The notes below the pieces were generated by a model. It saw nothing but the letters and a program-made list of their open reading frames with translations. It was not told the DNA's origin and searched no databases. DNA of 42,135 bases. Source: Paenibacillus typhae. Lineage in GTDB: Bacteria > Bacillota > Bacilli > Paenibacillales > Paenibacillaceae. Position numbers and translations under genes: made by a program. Shown one piece after another: positions 25,116-33,704 of the stretch (the first letter of the stretch is position 1; every line of letters begins with the position of its first letter). The stretch covers positions 1 to 42,135 of the forward strand of contig NZ_FNDX01000051.1 in the NCBI RefSeq assembly GCF_900099765.1, written 5' to 3'.

Positions 25116-25130
25116 CCTTAAGATTTTTTT
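25099..25130 (+). terminator. intrinsic terminator overlapping spoIVB stop
   Basis: ATCTTAAGGC (25099-25108), GGTATA loop, GCCTTAAGAT (25115-25124), then TTTTTT. The spoIVB stop TAG is at 25113-25115, at the end of the loop. Confidence 0.85.
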
Positions 25131-25136
25131 GTCGAA
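25130..25136 (+). promoter_or_regulatory. 0A box 1 (Spo0A-binding)
   Basis: TGTCGAA exact consensus at the end of the spoIVB terminator T tract. One of three upstream of spo0A. Confidence 0.55.
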
Positions 25137-25177
25137 GCTCAGCGATATAAATCGAATGTTGAAATAAAATATTTAAT

Positions 25178-25183
25178 TATAAT
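25178..25183 (+). promoter_or_regulatory. possible vegetative -10 of spo0A
   Basis: TATAAT in an A+T-rich stretch; a TTGAAA lies 13 bases upstream, too near for a normal promoter, so the -35 is uncertain. B. subtilis spo0A has a vegetative and a sporulation promoter. Confidence 0.3.
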
Positions 25184-25215
25184 CCAACGGCGAAAAAAAA
25201 TAAAGAAAAATAATT

Positions 25216-25250
25216 TTCGACAGAAGGATATTTGAAGGGCGTGTCGAAAA
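25216..25250 (+). promoter_or_regulatory. 0A boxes 2 and 3 with possible sigma-H promoter of spo0A
   Basis: TTCGACA (25216-25222, inverted) and TGTCGAA (25242-25248, direct) are exact 0A boxes. Between and over them, AGGATAT (25225-25231) followed 14 bases later by GAAAA (25246-25250) resembles a sigma-H promoter (AGGAwwT, then GAAT). In B. subtilis spo0A, several 0A boxes also surround a sigma-H start site and drive autoregulation. Confidence 0.65.
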
Positions 25251-25312
25251 CCTAAGGAGTGCGATAAAAATGTGGTAAAGAATAGCAGATATGAATAAGG
25301 AGGAAGCAGCCA

Positions 25313-26146
25313 GTGCAGAATATTGAAGTGTTGTTGGCCGATGATAATAGGGAATTTACAAACTTGCTTGCCGAATACATTACGGAACAGGAAGACATGA
25401 CCGTTACAGGCATCGCTTATAATGGAGAAGAAGTGCTTCAGATGCTTAGCGGGGCAAGAAAGATTCCGGATGTACTGATCCTCGATATTATCATGCCGCA
25501 CTTGGACGGACTCGGCGTTCTTGAACGCCTGCGTGATATGGATCTTAACCCGCAGCCGAAGATCATCATGCTGACAGCATTTGGTCAGGAGAACATCACT
25601 CAAAGAGCTGTGCAGCTTGGCGCGTCTTATTATATTTTGAAGCCGTTTGACATGGAGGTTCTGGCCAACCGTGTGCGTCAGCTCGTCGGTACACAGGGCA
25701 GCATGAGCAGTTCTTCGAGCATGTCCAGCTATGCAGGCTCACGTCCGTCGGCTTCATCATCAGGCACCAACGTAGTGCCGCTCTCCAAGGGCAAGAACCT
25801 GGACGCGAACATCACCTCCATAATTCATGAGATTGGTGTGCCTGCGCATATTAAAGGCTACCAGTATCTGCGTGAAGCGATCACCATGGTGTACAACAAT
25901 ATTGAAATCCTTGGGGCGATTACCAAAACCCTCTACCCGGCTATTGCGGAGAAGTTCAAAACCACACCATCCCGTGTTGAACGGGCTATCCGCCATGCGA
26001 TTGAAGTCGCCTGGACCCGTGGCAACATCGACAGCATCTCCCACTTATTCGGCTATACGATTAATATCTCCAAATCCAAGCCGACGAATTCCGAATTTAT
26101 TGCCATGGTAGCCGACAAGCTGCGGATTGAGCATAAGGTGTCTTGA
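25313..26146 (+). CDS. spo0A: sporulation master response regulator Spo0A
   Basis: 277-residue response regulator that controls entry into sporulation. Receiver domain with acidic DD at residues 10-11, phospho-acceptor D58 (VLILDIIMPHLDG), and LKPFD lysine. A Ser-rich linker (about 125-150) leads to the DNA-binding domain with SRVERAIRHAIEVAWTRGN and ISHLFGYTI, the sigma factor contact and recognition helix region. GTG 25313 after AAGGAGGAAG. Three 0A boxes upstream suggest autoregulation. Confidence 0.97.
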   Translation: MQNIEVLLADDNREFTNLLAEYITEQEDMTVTGIAYNGEEVLQMLSGARKIPDVLILDIIMPHLDGLGVLERLRDMDLNPQPKIIMLTAFGQENITQRAVQLGASYYILKPFDMEVLANRVRQLVGTQGSMSSSSSMSSYAGSRPSASSSGTNVVPLSKGKNLDANITSIIHEIGVPAHIKGYQYLREAITMVYNNIEILGAITKTLYPAIAEKFKTTPSRVERAIRHAIEVAWTRGNIDSISHLFGYTINISKSKPTNSEFIAMVADKLRIEHKVS

Positions 26147-26192
26147 AAGGGTAAGGATCAGGATACGTAGAAGGATGGAAGGAGTCTCCCAC

Positions 26193-26230
26193 ACCCGATA
26201 AACCTTTTTGGTTTATTGGGTTTTATTTTT
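26193..26230 (+). terminator. intrinsic terminator of spo0A
   Basis: ACCCGATAAACC (26193-26204) and GGTTTATTGGGT (26210-26221), then TTTATTTTT. Confidence 0.85.
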
Positions 26231-26260
26231 GCAGGAAATGCAATGAAGGATTCAAATGAT

Positions 26261-26288
26261 TTGACAGTTACGCATTATGTAATACAAT
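26261..26288 (+). promoter_or_regulatory. sigma-A promoter of a two-gene unit
   Basis: Consensus TTGACA (26261-26266), 16-base spacer, TACAAT (26283-26288). Confidence 0.75.
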
Positions 26289-26330
26289 TAGCTTGTTATA
26301 CCGAAATACCCCATTAAAGGAGAATGTGTT

Positions 26331-26804
26331 TTGAAGGAAGAATCACTTCAGTATATTATTTATAAGCGCCGTGATTTGAAATTTAAATTAAAAGGCCAGA
26401 CGATCTTTCTGTGTGCGGTAACCATCATTGCCAGTCTGATCTTGAACGGCGTCACACGCAAAACAGGAATCATTTCAGGATCAGCATTTATTGTTTGTCT
26501 GTTAGCATACATAGGTGTGAACAGTCTGCACAGAAAAATGATTATTGCAAAAAGGAAAGCAATTATAGAAACAAATTTTCCAATTAAGAATAATGTTTTA
26601 ACCGGCGTGCAGCAAGAACTTATATTGCTTGATATTGACTACTTTTTAAACGGGTCACGACAAAAAAATGATCCTTATTCTGTCTTTACGGATACTGCTG
26701 CTCTTAAAAGCAGGATTGAAGAAGGGGAGACACTTACCAACACAGAAATGAAAGGCTTAAATGGAATATACTCCGTTGAGAGCATCAAGCGCCTGGGCAG
26801 ATAA
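26331..26804 (+). CDS. hypothetical two-helix membrane protein
   Basis: 157 residues, not recognised. Two membrane helices (about 22-40 and 48-66) separate a short N-terminal and a longer C-terminal cytosolic part, which holds two segments rich in charged residues. TTG 26331 has AAAGGAGAA upstream. Transcribed with the next gene from a strong promoter. Composition is more AT-rich than the spo0A side, in keeping with accessory DNA. Confidence 0.65.
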   Translation: MKEESLQYIIYKRRDLKFKLKGQTIFLCAVTIIASLILNGVTRKTGIISGSAFIVCLLAYIGVNSLHRKMIIAKRKAIIETNFPIKNNVLTGVQQELILLDIDYFLNGSRQKNDPYSVFTDTAALKSRIEEGETLTNTEMKGLNGIYSVESIKRLGR

Positions 26805-26876
26805 CGGAATGTTAATCTTTGTCAGCGGGAGACAGCAAATTCCGCAGCCGATGTGGATATTATGGAGCGCGGGTTT

Positions 26877-27494
26877 ATGAAAAAAGAACTTACCAAAGAG
26901 GTTGTTCGCTATTCATTCGTTTTGATTGGAGTCATTATTTTTGGTCTTGTGATCTATCCGGGCTTGTATAAGTATGAGAAGTTAGATCAAAGCTTTCCTG
27001 TTAAAATAAACCGGATCACTGGGGATGCAAAGATCCTGACGATAAAGGGCTGGCAGGATGCCGATGACTACGATCATGCACTGGATCTATTCAACGAGTA
27101 TAAACAGCAAGTTATTGATGCCATGGAAGGGCAAAGTGAATCCATCAGGAACAATGTAATGAACAGTGTAATGAACAGTGTCTGGAATGAACTGCAGCAT
27201 GCAAAAAATGAAATGGTTAATTCAGCAACTTCTGAAACAACCCAGCCAACGTATGCAGACGGTACATCGGTGTTTTATTCTGCTAATAATGATAAAAGCA
27301 GCTCAAAAGGCGAAGCCGCAGCAATAAAAATTGGATTAGGCGATTCCAAAGATACTGTTAAAAAATCGTTGGGAACGCCAGATCATATCACAAACGGTGG
27401 AGATACGTGGTATTATGGATCAGCAATTATAAGCTTTAACAATGGTGTTGTTGAAGGATGGAACGACCAGTTAGGAGAACTGCATCTTAAATAA
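26877..27494 (+). CDS. hypothetical membrane-anchored protein with SmpA/BamE-like C-terminus
   Basis: 205 residues. One membrane helix (about 12-31), then an extracytoplasmic part with a short duplicated motif VMNSVMNSVW and a C-terminal domain IGLGDSKDTVKKSLGTPD, WYYGSAIISFNNGVVEGW. This last pattern (G-x-S-x-x-x-V, then G-x-P, then W-Y-Y-G, then F-x-N-G-x-V) is like SmpA/OmlA-type lipoprotein domains found also in Firmicutes. ATG 26877 has GGAG (26864-26867). Function unknown. Confidence 0.65.
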   Translation: MKKELTKEVVRYSFVLIGVIIFGLVIYPGLYKYEKLDQSFPVKINRITGDAKILTIKGWQDADDYDHALDLFNEYKQQVIDAMEGQSESIRNNVMNSVMNSVWNELQHAKNEMVNSATSETTQPTYADGTSVFYSANNDKSSSKGEAAAIKIGLGDSKDTVKKSLGTPDHITNGGDTWYYGSAIISFNNGVVEGWNDQLGELHLK

Positions 27495-27501
27495 CAGCAA
27501 A

Positions 27502-27540
27502 AAGACACTGAGAGCCTACTCATCAGTGTCTTCTTTATTT
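27502..27540. terminator. bidirectional terminator between 26877 gene and ABC-F gene
   Basis: AAGACACTGA (27502-27511) and TCAGTGTCTT (27523-27532) with an A-run to the left and T-rich tail to the right. It serves both convergent genes. Confidence 0.8.
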
Positions 27541-27553
27541 TAACCAGCCACGT

Positions 27554-29296
27554 TTACAGCAGCTTAATCAGCACCTCAAGCTCCTCCGCCAATACTTTTG
27601 CAAGCTCAAAGTTCTTTTCCTTCAGAGCCAGTTCAATTTTCATTTCCATTGCTTTTTTGTTTTGCTCTGCTTCTAAATAGTCTTTATCAAAATGGCTGGC
27701 ATAAATCATCTTTCTGAATTTGCGCATACTCATTTTTCTAATCGTCTTATCCTCAATGATCAGCACATAATCCATTCCGTTTACGACAGAATAGAAGTCA
27801 TGTGAAATCATAAGAATGGCGCCTTGATACTCTTGGACAGCTTTCTCCAATGCAATTTGTGCATAGGTGTCCAAATGGCTTGTCGGTTCATCAAGCAGCA
27901 GCACATTTGCGTTACTGGCAGAAACCTTGGCCAATTGGAGCAGATTTTTTTCTCCGCCGGATAACGATTCTATCTTTTGGGTAACCATTTGTCCTTCAAA
28001 GCCATAGTCAGTAATATACGACCGTACCTTATCATAAGTATCGAATCCCGCCTCGATAAATTCCTCCAGTATGGTATTAGAATCGTTTAGCACCTCGCCT
28101 TGAAGCTGGGATAAGTAAGCCACTTTAGCATCAGGGTTTATTTCAATGGAACCGTGATTATGCTTAACAATCTCCCGGAGTAAGGTCGTTTTTCCTGTAC
28201 CGTTGGGACCGATAATGGCTACTTTATCCGAGGACTTGATCTCAAAACTGACCTTTTCTAAAAGCAGTTCATCAAAGGAAACGCTGTAATCATTAACTTT
28301 TATTACAACAGTGTCGTCTTCAAGTTCATGTTCCATGCCGAAAGAGATCTTCGGCTGCTTAATATCGACGAAAGGAGCTTTAATTCTGCGGGCTTCCAGT
28401 CTTTCCTGAAATTTCACTCTTGCTTTTAGCGCCCTGCCTCTGGATGCTTCCGAGTTATAGGTTGCGCTGGCTCTAAGATTGTCAATGATATTGTCGTTCC
28501 GCCTGATTTCTTCCTCTTCAGCGATTGCGAGCTCCTGTGCTTCGATCTTAGTCTGAAGTAGAGAGAAATTATAATCAATATACCGCCCGTCAAACTCCTG
28601 GATCTCCATGTTTTCAAGGTGAATAATTTTGTTGAAGCAATGATTAAGCAAATAACGGTTGTGCGTGATGACCAGCAGAATGCCTTTGTGGGAGTTGATA
28701 AGATTTTTAAGTGCATTTAGGTTTTCAAAATCTAAGAATACATCCGGCTCGTCCATAATCATCACGTCCGGATTGCTGAGCATTTCCTTCATGACTTGGA
28801 TCAGCTTGAATTCCCCGCCGCTCAGCTCAGCTACCCTTAGATCCTTCAGCTTCAGGAGGTTTGCCAAGTTTAGCTTCTTATTAATATTGCTTTCAAAATC
28901 ATCTCCGCCGATCAACTCAAAAGCGTCTAACGCCAGTTGATACTTCTCCAGTAACGGCTCAATATCAGCGGAGGTCTCCATTTCAGTGAGGATAGCATTT
29001 ATTTCATTTTGAATCTTGAGAAATGCTTCTCCTATAAATTCAAAAACAGTTGTTTCTTCAGATCTGTCCAGCTGCGAGAACTGGCTTACATACCCGATTG
29101 TGCAGGAGGGTTCTATCTCTAGCCTGCCTTCGTACAAATACCTTTCCGGATCCATCAATATATCGACCAGTGTGCTTTTCCCGCTGCCGCTTGTTCCTAT
29201 AAAAGCGCAATGCTGTGCTTCATCGAGGGTAAATGAAATGTTGTTATATAGTTCTTTTTGCGGAAACGAGAAGGATAAGTGTTCAACTTTTATCAT
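27554..29296 (-). CDS. ABC-F family ATPase (ribosome-associated type)
   Basis: 580-residue protein with two ABC ATPase domains and no membrane segments. Domain 1: Walker A GTSGSGKST (about 31-39), signature LSGGEFKLIQV, Walker B MIMDEPDVFLD. Domain 2: GPNGTGKTT, LSGGEKNLLQLAK, LLLDEPTSHLD. A charged helical linker with a Glu/Arg run separates them. ABC-F members act at the ribosomal E site; some give antibiotic resistance. No special resistance subtype is claimed here. The start at 29296 (MIKVEHLSF) has AAGGAAAGGT upstream; a longer frame to 29398 lacks a site. Walker B1 has DEPDVFLD in place of the usual DEPTNHLD. Confidence 0.88.
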   Translation of the reverse strand: MIKVEHLSFSFPQKELYNNISFTLDEAQHCAFIGTSGSGKSTLVDILMDPERYLYEGRLEIEPSCTIGYVSQFSQLDRSEETTVFEFIGEAFLKIQNEINAILTEMETSADIEPLLEKYQLALDAFELIGGDDFESNINKKLNLANLLKLKDLRVAELSGGEFKLIQVMKEMLSNPDVMIMDEPDVFLDFENLNALKNLINSHKGILLVITHNRYLLNHCFNKIIHLENMEIQEFDGRYIDYNFSLLQTKIEAQELAIAEEEEIRRNDNIIDNLRASATYNSEASRGRALKARVKFQERLEARRIKAPFVDIKQPKISFGMEHELEDDTVVIKVNDYSVSFDELLLEKVSFEIKSSDKVAIIGPNGTGKTTLLREIVKHNHGSIEINPDAKVAYLSQLQGEVLNDSNTILEEFIEAGFDTYDKVRSYITDYGFEGQMVTQKIESLSGGEKNLLQLAKVSASNANVLLLDEPTSHLDTYAQIALEKAVQEYQGAILMISHDFYSVVNGMDYVLIIEDKTIRKMSMRKFRKMIYASHFDKDYLEAEQNKKAMEMKIELALKEKNFELAKVLAEELEVLIKLL

Positions 29297-29499
29297 AATA
29301 TTACCTTTCCTTATAACCAAAATGGGGACTGTTATTATCGGCTTGTGAGTGGCATTCAAGTTGTTAGAATAACATTGTTTACAGACAACATCAATCAATT
29401 CATTTTAGAATAAGCTGTCCAGTGCCTTTAAGTAAGCACCATTCTTTCTTTTGAGTTACCAAAATAGTTTTTTAAGAAAATTTTAATAGGGGGATTATT

Positions 29500-30390
29500 A
29501 TGAACACCAGGCTTTCTCAGAAAGAATGGCTGGAATACATTAATAGGTTGCAGGAAAGAGAAAGGCAAAAAATAATATCAAGTGGTTTAAGTAATTGGAC
29601 GTTATTTGCTGCTCTAGCGGGTTTGGGATACTGGATTTTTCCCGATATTATTGATATACAAAAACATTGGATGACTGTAATTTTAGGCTACATATTCTTT
29701 CAAAATTTAACTACAACAATATTCGATATTTTCAATAAACATTATAGGCAAGAGAAAATAATAAAAATGCGTAAGGCTGAAAATCTACTTGAGAAGAAAG
29801 GCACACTTCCACTAAAAATACATGGGGGTTTAATAGAACTTATAGCTTTAATTCTCAATATATTTTTCGCTATTCATTCACATATAAATAATTTTTGGAT
29901 TTTCGAAGCTTATTTTATAATTAACTCTTTTAGGTTCTCTCGAATAATAGATGTTATATTAAATCGAAAAGAAATAATGAGCTCGTGGAGAGAATTAAGA
30001 AGAAACAACAACGTTAGAGTTAATGAAACAGAAACAGTAAAAAAAACAAGCAAGATACAAAAAGGCCTCACCCTAATTTTAGACAAGTCACTGCAATTTA
30101 TTAATGGCATAAGTGCAAAACTAATCATAACCGTAATTATGCTGACTTATGCATCAACACAATATAATTTCAATGATTTATTATGGAAACAGCTATTCAA
30201 TGGTCTTGCTCTTGTCATTATAGTGGTTCTGTCACAGTTTTTACTTGTTATATTCTTAAAGCGAATGAAAATAGCCTGGTTGGAAGAACTTGAGAAAGAG
30301 ATTTTGTTAACTGATCTCAAAGAAAATCAAATCATTAAAAAGCTAAGAAATGGATATTTTAATTTTAGCAATATCGATAATTATTTTTAG
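29500..30390 (+). CDS. hypothetical polytopic membrane protein, AT-rich
   Basis: 296 residues, not recognised. About five to six hydrophobic segments (near 32-50, 58-76, 108-130, 135-150, 207-222, 232-252), with basic loops between, e.g. near 85-100 and 155-190. Codon use is strongly biased to AAA, AAT, ATA and TTA, unlike the GC-richer core genes, which suggests recent transfer. ATG 29500 has AATAGGGGGATT upstream. No transport or enzyme motif could be found. It stands alone. Confidence 0.6.
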   Translation: MNTRLSQKEWLEYINRLQERERQKIISSGLSNWTLFAALAGLGYWIFPDIIDIQKHWMTVILGYIFFQNLTTTIFDIFNKHYRQEKIIKMRKAENLLEKKGTLPLKIHGGLIELIALILNIFFAIHSHINNFWIFEAYFIINSFRFSRIIDVILNRKEIMSSWRELRRNNNVRVNETETVKKTSKIQKGLTLILDKSLQFINGISAKLIITVIMLTYASTQYNFNDLLWKQLFNGLALVIIVVLSQFLLVIFLKRMKIAWLEELEKEILLTDLKENQIIKKLRNGYFNFSNIDNYF

Positions 30391-30393
30391 TTT

Positions 30394-30582
30394 TTGTCAA
30401 ATTTCAAACAGGGAAAAGTGGCGGAGGAGAATTTTGGAACTGGAGGAGCGTTAGCGTCCGCCTTTGTCTGCGGATTTCAACCGCGAACAGCGGCTCAAAT
30501 CAGGAAATCTGCAGACAACAGCGGCCGGAAGTCCAAATATTCTCTGGAGTTACGTCCTAACCCTAAAGAAATAGGTTTTTAG
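30394..30582. repeat. hairpin-forming intergenic repeat element
   Basis: TGTCTGCGGATTTC (30465-30478) and GAAATCTGCAGACA (30504-30517) form an inverted repeat with one mismatch, extended by GC-rich flanks. The stretch is much richer in GC than its neighbour and has an open frame (62 codons) without a proper ribosome binding site. It resembles dispersed repeats of Paenibacillus intergenic regions, so it is called a repeat and not a gene. Confidence 0.55.
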
Positions 30583-30616
30583 CCCGTTCGACCATAAAGG
30601 TTGAGCGGGTTTTTAT
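30583..30616 (+). terminator. intrinsic terminator
   Basis: CCCGTTCGACC (30583-30593) pairs with GGTTGAGCGGG (30599-30609) with two mismatches, followed by TTTTT. Confidence 0.7.
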
Positions 30617-30860
30617 TATCGCCTGATTCTACCCCGCTACAAAATGGTTAATTACAAAGCAGCTAATCTGTACCGTCATGATGAATACATATGGTGTTAC
30701 CGTTTTGGGCGTCTAAAATTTAAATTTGCAACATTTTTCGACATGCAAATTTGGTTCATGCGTGTATAATCATTGTAAAAAATGAAAGGGTTCAGTAATT
30801 TTCAAAAAAGAACACCAATACATTGTAGCAATCACATTAGTGTGAAGGGGAAAGAGACGG
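30617..30860 (+). promoter_or_regulatory. leader region of the flippase-glycosyltransferase operon
   Basis: No gene. TATAAT at 30765-30770 is a likely -10, with no good -35. TTCGACA (30737-30743) is an exact 0A-box heptamer within TTTTTCGACA, just upstream. TCACATTAGTGTGA (about 30833-30846) is a small hairpin before the ribosome binding site. Confidence 0.4.
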
Positions 30861-32393
30861 ATGGCCAAAAAAAGCATATTAAATGTATTGGTCGGTGTTC
30901 TAAGCCAATTGATCGTGATCGGCCTGGGGTTCTATATCCCGCGGTTAATTATCCTTACCTATGGTTCGGAGGCTAACGGTCTTATAACGTCTGTTGTACA
31001 GGTTATTACATACTTGTCTTTGCTGGAAGCAGGTGTAGGTGCCGCCTCTATACAGGCGCTTTACAAGCATATCGGAAATAATGACAAGTCCAAAATCAAC
31101 GAAATACTGACTGCAACCTCGTCTTATTACCGCAAAACAGGATGGTACTATTTTATCGCGGTCATCCTGATCTCGATTGGATATCCCCTTGTTGTCAGCT
31201 CTGGCTTCAGCAACTTCACAGTAATGGCCATAGTGTTACTGAGCGGATTGGGCGGGGCGGTTAATTATTATTTTCAGGGGAAGTTCAGGGTTCTATTGCT
31301 TGCTGAGGGCAAGAACTATATCGAGGCTTCCGTAACCGCGCTGTCCACGATTGTCAACAACGTGATCCGAATCATTATGATGCTGAACGGCTTTGATATT
31401 ATTCTGGTTCAGGCGGTTTATTTTGTAATCACCATTATCCAAATCATCGTATATCAGATCTATATGAGAAAGCATTACAAATGGATCAATTTCAAGACTA
31501 CACCGGATTATCAGGCAATCAGCCAAAAGAATTCCGTTCTGATCCACGAGCTGTCTTATCTCGTATTTAAAAATACGGATGTTGTCCTGCTCACCCTGTT
31601 CACAAATCTGAAGATTGTAAGTGTATATATGATGTACAATATGATCTTTGGTGTGGTGGAAAGAGTAACCTTTACCATCCGGGACAGCTTCAAATTCGCT
31701 TTAGGCCAGAAATACAACAATAACTTTCCGAAATTTGTCAGGATGTTCAATCTCTTCGAGTCGTCCTACATCTCGCTGGTGTTTGCCCTGCTGACGATAA
31801 CGACGATTCTGATCCTGCCTTTCATGAGGCTGTATACCTCAGGGATTGAAGATACCAATTATATTGATGCGCTCCTGCCTTTATTGTTTGCAGCGGTGAA
31901 GCTCCTGTTCAATGCCCGGTTATCTTCCGACCTGGTGATTGATATCGTCGGCCATTTCCGCAAAACACAGTGGAGATCGATTCTGGAGACATCTATAAAC
32001 TTTGTTCTCTCCTTGATACTGGTGTTTCCGTTTGGCGCCTACGGGGTGCTGTTTGGGACCATGGTCGCTTTAACTTACCGGCTAATTGATATAGTATGGT
32101 ACACGAACAGCAAATTGTTGAAAAGAAGCTCATGGATCACCTACAAAAAATGGATTATTAATCTGCTTGTTTCCGTGATAATCATTGCTGTAACGAAACA
32201 GTTTGATTTTATGGTAACTCCGCATTCATACACAATGTTCATTTTAGACGCTGCTGTGTTATCGGTTACGCTGGTCCCGCTGTTTTTTATAGCTGGTCTC
32301 TTGCTCAGCAGACCGGATGCCGGCATGCTGCAGGAAATGCTTGGTCCGCTCCTTGCCAAATTTAAAATCCGCAAAGCAGGGCGGCAATACTAA
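30861..32393 (+). CDS. polysaccharide flippase (Wzx/MATE-like family)
   Basis: 510-residue membrane protein with about 12-14 helices spread through its length. N-terminal LGFYIPRLIILTYGSEANGLITSVVQVITYLSLLE is like the oligosaccharide flippases that move lipid-linked sugar repeat units across the membrane. Site GAAGGGGAAAG before ATG 30861. In operon with a family 2 glycosyltransferase 20 bases downstream, so an extracellular or capsular polysaccharide role is inferred. Sugar identity unknown. Confidence 0.85.
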   Translation: MAKKSILNVLVGVLSQLIVIGLGFYIPRLIILTYGSEANGLITSVVQVITYLSLLEAGVGAASIQALYKHIGNNDKSKINEILTATSSYYRKTGWYYFIAVILISIGYPLVVSSGFSNFTVMAIVLLSGLGGAVNYYFQGKFRVLLLAEGKNYIEASVTALSTIVNNVIRIIMMLNGFDIILVQAVYFVITIIQIIVYQIYMRKHYKWINFKTTPDYQAISQKNSVLIHELSYLVFKNTDVVLLTLFTNLKIVSVYMMYNMIFGVVERVTFTIRDSFKFALGQKYNNNFPKFVRMFNLFESSYISLVFALLTITTILILPFMRLYTSGIEDTNYIDALLPLLFAAVKLLFNARLSSDLVIDIVGHFRKTQWRSILETSINFVLSLILVFPFGAYGVLFGTMVALTYRLIDIVWYTNSKLLKRSSWITYKKWIINLLVSVIIIAVTKQFDFMVTPHSYTMFILDAAVLSVTLVPLFFIAGLLLSRPDAGMLQEMLGPLLAKFKIRKAGRQY

Positions 32394-32413
32394 AAGAAGA
32401 TGGGGGTATTAGA

Positions 32414-33418
32414 ATGGAACCGCAAATCAGTATTATAGTTCCGGTTTATAATGTAGCTGACTATTTGCCGAAATGTATCGAATCGATACTGGCGCAGACC
32501 TTTACGGACTTTGAGTTGATTTTGATTAATGACGGCTCTCCGGACAAATCCCCTCAGATCTGTGACCACTACGCAAGTCTGGACAACAGGGTGCATGTGA
32601 TTCATAAAAAGAACGGCGGCGTCTCTGAAGCCAGAAACTGCGGGCTTGATATTGCCAGAGGCAAATATATCGGCTTTGCAGACAGCGATGACTGGCTGGC
32701 ACCGGATATGTTTGAGCTATTGTACAACTTAAGCGAGAAGCATGATGCCGATATTTCCATTTGCGGCCATTATGTGGTGACAGATGATTCAACCGAACCG
32801 TTGTATGAATATTTTGAAGGAGAGATTGTTTACAGCAACGTGGAAGGTGTACAAAAAATTGTCGAGGATGTTGAAATTCAGAGCTACTTATGGAACAAGC
32901 TGTTCAAACGGGAGCTGTTCGAAAATCTCCGGTTCCCGGTCGGCAAAATTTACGAGGATCTGTGGGCTATGTATTTCCTGTTCAAACACGCCAATAAATC
33001 CGTCCGGGTCTGGGACCCGAAATATTATTATCTGCAAAGAGGCGGCAGTATTACACAGGTATGGGATGACAACAGCTTCTATAACTACTACCTGGCTGTA
33101 ATTGACCGTTACAATGACCTCAAGTCAGACGGGAAGAATACCCCTTATCATGATATCTCCAAGCAATACCTGGATAATGTAGTGGAGTACGGCTTTAACT
33201 ACTACAATTATTACATTAAAAAAGGCATTAAGGTAAATGATGAGCGCTGCGAAGAATTCATTGCCTTTTTAAAGAGCAATATCAATCCGTTTTTCCAGGA
33301 TAATACCTTGGGCTTCAAAAATAAAATGAGCATCAGCCTCCTGTTTCTTAACAAGCGATTATATGCGCATTTATTCAAGTTTGCATTCGTCGTACTCAGA
33401 AATAATAAAATCGGATAA
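32414..33418 (+). CDS. family 2 glycosyltransferase
   Basis: GT-A fold glycosyltransferase, 334 residues. N-terminal ISIIVPVYNVADYLPKCIES, nucleotide-binding LINDGSPDKS, HKKNGGVSEARNCGLD, and the metal-binding FADSDDW (DxD-type). A C-terminal region without clear membrane helices follows. Site GGGGG at 32403 before ATG 32414. It likely adds a sugar to the lipid-linked chain moved by the flippase before it. Confidence 0.9.
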   Translation: MEPQISIIVPVYNVADYLPKCIESILAQTFTDFELILINDGSPDKSPQICDHYASLDNRVHVIHKKNGGVSEARNCGLDIARGKYIGFADSDDWLAPDMFELLYNLSEKHDADISICGHYVVTDDSTEPLYEYFEGEIVYSNVEGVQKIVEDVEIQSYLWNKLFKRELFENLRFPVGKIYEDLWAMYFLFKHANKSVRVWDPKYYYLQRGGSITQVWDDNSFYNYYLAVIDRYNDLKSDGKNTPYHDISKQYLDNVVEYGFNYYNYYIKKGIKVNDERCEEFIAFLKSNINPFFQDNTLGFKNKMSISLLFLNKRLYAHLFKFAFVVLRNNKIG

Positions 33419-33431
33419 GCAAGCTGAACAC

Positions 33432-33480
33432 ACACTCCTTTGTTGGAAATGAAAATCCAATAGAGGAGTGTTTTAATTTT
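33432..33480 (+). terminator. intrinsic terminator of the flippase operon
   Basis: ACACTCCT (33432-33439) and AGGAGTGT (33464-33471) with inner TTGGA/TCCAA pairs, then TTTAATTTT. 33481-33704 then holds an extended -10 (TGTTATGAT at 33482-33490) without a -35, and a 35-codon frame (33486-33593) with no proper site. Confidence 0.75.
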
Positions 33481-33704
33481 GTGTTATGATAGTAGCAGGT
33501 GCTATTTATAATGGGACAATCGATGCATCTGAAATCAGCCGGGGCGGTATGGTAATAAAAAAAGTTGTGAAAGATATTCTTACAGAGTATTAAATACGCC
33601 TTTTTAGCCAAAATGAATAATGTTGCCCTTTCTTGCAGCCATCTATTCATCCTGATCCATAAAGCCAACAAAAAAATGGTTCGACAGAAAAGGGGAATCC
33701 ACAA

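Noticed and set aside
30394..30582. 62-residue ORF as a gene
   Set aside because: No ribosome binding site, inverted repeat inside, composition unlike a gene here. Called a repeat.
30782..30976. 64-residue ORF before the flippase gene
   Set aside because: Overlaps the flippase start in another frame and has no site.
33486..33593. 35-codon ORF after the flippase operon
   Set aside because: Its ATG overlaps an extended -10 element and no ribosome binding site is close enough.
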